From assembly GCA_936943465.1 (NCBI GenBank), contig CAKZJN010000182.1, positions 1 through 7,860 of the forward strand: a stretch of 7,860 nucleotides of DNA, given 5' to 3'. Under the pieces are notes generated by a model. That model did not search any database, was not told the origin of the DNA, and worked only from the letters and a program-made list of their open reading frames with translations. The position numbers and the translations under genes were made by a program. Origin of the DNA: an uncultured Rhodoferax sp. Lineage in GTDB: Bacteria; Pseudomonadota; Gammaproteobacteria; Burkholderiales; Burkholderiaceae_C. This document shows, in pieces, positions 6,595 through 7,860 of the stretch. The stretch's first letter is position 1, and the number at the start of each line of letters is the position of its first letter.

Positions 6595-6623
6595 ATGACA
6601 AAGCCCTGTTTCTGTCCTATTCT
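6595..6623 (+). promoter_or_regulatory. Possible internal promoter before the dihydropyrimidinase gene
   Basis: ATGACA (6595-6600, five of six to TTGACA), a 17-nt spacer and TATTCT (6618-6623, four of six to TATAAT) lie in the 76-base gap after preA. Spacing is ideal, and this AT-richer patch stands out from its surroundings. No RutR-like palindrome is visible here. It could give some operator-independent expression of the hydrolase; sequence similarity alone is weak evidence. Confidence 0.35.
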
Positions 6624-6652
6624 GTACCTGCAAAATTCTTGAGGAAACTTTC

Positions 6653-7860
6653 ATGACCAGTCTCTTGATTCGCGGTGGAACGGTAGTCAACGCCGACCGC
6701 TCCTTTAAGGCCGATGTCCTGACCCAGGACGGCAAAATCGTGGCCGTAGGTGAGTCCCTCAGCGCCCCCGCAGGTGCCACCGTGGTGGACGCCGGCGGCC
6801 AGTACGTGATGCCCGGCGGCATTGACCCGCACACCCACATGCAACTGCCCTTCATGGGCACCACCACGATGGACGATTTTTATACCGGCACCGCGGCCGG
6901 TATGGCCGGTGGCAACACCACCATCATCGACTTCGTGATTCCCAACCCGCAGCAGCCGCTGATGGAGGCCTACAAGACCTGGCGCGAGTGGGCGGAAAAA
7001 GCCGCCAGCGACTACAGCTTCCACGTTGCCATCACCTGGTGGGACGAAACCGTCAAGCGCGACATGGGGACCTTGGTGCAGCAGGAAGGCGTCAACAGCT
7101 TCAAGCATTTCATGGCCTACAAAAACGCCATCATGTGTGACGACGAAACGCTGGTGAACAGCTTCAAACGCGCGCTGGAACTGGGCGCCATGCCCACCGT
7201 GCACGCCGAAAACGGCGAGCTGGTGTACCTGCTGCAGGCCGAAGTCGCCAAGATGGGCATCACCGGCCCCGAAGGCCACCCGCTATCGCGCCCGCCCATG
7301 GTGGAAGGCGAGGCCGCCAACCGCGCCATTGCGATTGCCGATGTGCTGAACGTGCCGATCTATGTGGTGCACGTGTCCTGCATTGAAGCGGCCGACGCCA
7401 TTGCCCGCGCCCGCGCCCGCGGCCAGCGCGTGTATGGCGAGGTGCTGGCGGGCCACCTGGTGGTGGATGACAGCGTCTACCGCCACCCCGACTTCGCCAC
7501 CGCAGCGGCCCACGTCATGAGCCCGCCCTTCCGCCCCGCCGGTCATCAGGAGGCGCTGTGGCGCGGCCTGCAAAGCGGCAATCTGCACACCACTGCCACC
7601 GACCACTGCACCTTCTGCGCCGCGCAAAAGGCCGCCGGCAAAAATAACTTTGCCCAGATTCCCAACGGCACCGGCGGTGTCGAAGAGCGCTTGGCTGTGA
7701 TCTGGGATGCCGGCGTCAACACCGGCCGGCTGACGCCCTCCGAGTTCGTCGCCATCACCTCGGCCAACACCGCCAAGCTGTTCAACATCTACCCGCAAAA
7801 GGGCAGTGTTTCGGTGGGTGCCGATGCCGACCTGGTGGTGTGGGACCCGGCCGGTACCAA
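6653..7860 (+). CDS. hydA: Dihydropyrimidinase (D-hydantoinase type), 3' truncated by window edge
   Basis: The frame is open to the window end, with 402 complete codons of an enzyme usually about 460-490 residues long. It hydrolyses 5,6-dihydrouracil or dihydrothymine to N-carbamoyl-beta-alanine or its methyl analogue, the step after PreTA. It is a cyclic amidohydrolase with a binuclear metal site. H60 and H62 lie in DPHTHMQLPF, K151 in NSFKHFMAYK is the expected carboxylated lysine, and H184 (VHAENGE), H240 (VVHVSC) and D317 (TATDHCTF) complete the ligands. Y156 matches the catalytic tyrosine. These track the known D-hydantoinase residues (58, 60, 150, 155, 183, 239, 315) within two positions. 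ATG 6653 is chosen because of GAGG at 6641-6644, 8 nt upstream. Hydantoinase activity on 5-substituted hydantoins is likely as a side reaction; context favours the pyrimidine pathway. Confidence 0.95.
   Translation, partial: MTSLLIRGGTVVNADRSFKADVLTQDGKIVAVGESLSAPAGATVVDAGGQYVMPGGIDPHTHMQLPFMGTTTMDDFYTGTAAGMAGGNTTIIDFVIPNPQQPLMEAYKTWREWAEKAASDYSFHVAITWWDETVKRDMGTLVQQEGVNSFKHFMAYKNAIMCDDETLVNSFKRALELGAMPTVHAENGELVYLLQAEVAKMGITGPEGHPLSRPPMVEGEAANRAIAIADVLNVPIYVVHVSCIEAADAIARARARGQRVYGEVLAGHLVVDDSVYRHPDFATAAAHVMSPPFRPAGHQEALWRGLQSGNLHTTATDHCTFCAAQKAAGKNNFAQIPNGTGGVEERLAVIWDAGVNTGRLTPSEFVAITSANTAKLFNIYPQKGSVSVGADADLVVWDPAGT

Noticed and set aside
7403..7420. Three tandem GCCCGC hexamers.
   Set aside because: They encode an Ala-Arg alternation in a surface helix of dihydropyrimidinase and fit GC-rich codon choice; three copies are too few to call a functional repeat.
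6617..7798. Two - strand open frames opposite the dihydropyrimidinase gene.
   Set aside because: The + strand has the full metal-ligand set of a dihydropyrimidinase through the window end; the antisense frames show no domain.

Overview
The window looks like a chromosomal segment of a GC-rich betaproteobacterium, most likely a member of the Comamonadaceae (Rhodoferax/Polaromonas/Acidovorax-like). That placement rests on overall protein character, codon use and the preT-preA-hydantoinase arrangement; no taxonomic marker is present. All genes are on the + strand and there is almost no non-coding DNA. I saw no RNA genes, CRISPR array, insertion sequence or attachment site.

Region A (1-3716) is a tightly packed photorepair operon. 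It begins inside a photolyase/cryptochrome gene whose visible part is the FAD-binding domain plus a disordered tail ending in QGDLFL. Next come a 58-residue DUF2256 zinc-ribbon-like protein, an iron-sulfur photolyase of the bacterial (6-4) type (FeS-BCP/PhrB), and a third photolyase with its FAD domain at the N-terminus and an alpha/beta domain at the C-terminus. That inverted order is the hallmark of the NewPHL class. The genes are 18 nt apart, then overlap by 8 nt, then by 14 nt, so they are probably cotranscribed and translationally coupled. Three distinct branches of the photolyase superfamily therefore sit in one transcription unit, which suggests a division of labour by lesion (CPD versus 6-4) or substrate (double- versus single-stranded DNA).

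Region B (3717-3852) is a 136-base intergenic region. It holds a near-perfect match (12 of 14 specified bases) to the RutR operator, overlapping a plausible -35 element, followed by a strong Shine-Dalgarno sequence for the next gene.

Region C (3853-7860) encodes the reductive pyrimidine degradation pathway. PreT and PreA form the NADH-dependent dihydropyrimidine dehydrogenase that reduces uracil/thymine to the dihydropyrimidine. The truncated last gene encodes dihydropyrimidinase (D-hydantoinase type), which opens the ring to N-carbamoyl-beta-alanine or its methyl analogue. The third enzyme, beta-ureidopropionase, would be expected downstream of the window. The operator suggests control by a uracil/thymine-responsive TetR-family repressor.

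The most notable points are the triple-photolyase operon with DUF2256, the candidate DNA sliding-clamp-binding motif at the end of the first photolyase, its apparently broken tryptophan triad, the NewPHL-type protein, and the RutR-like operator. Comparisons with known proteins are from memory of published residue numbers, not from a search.
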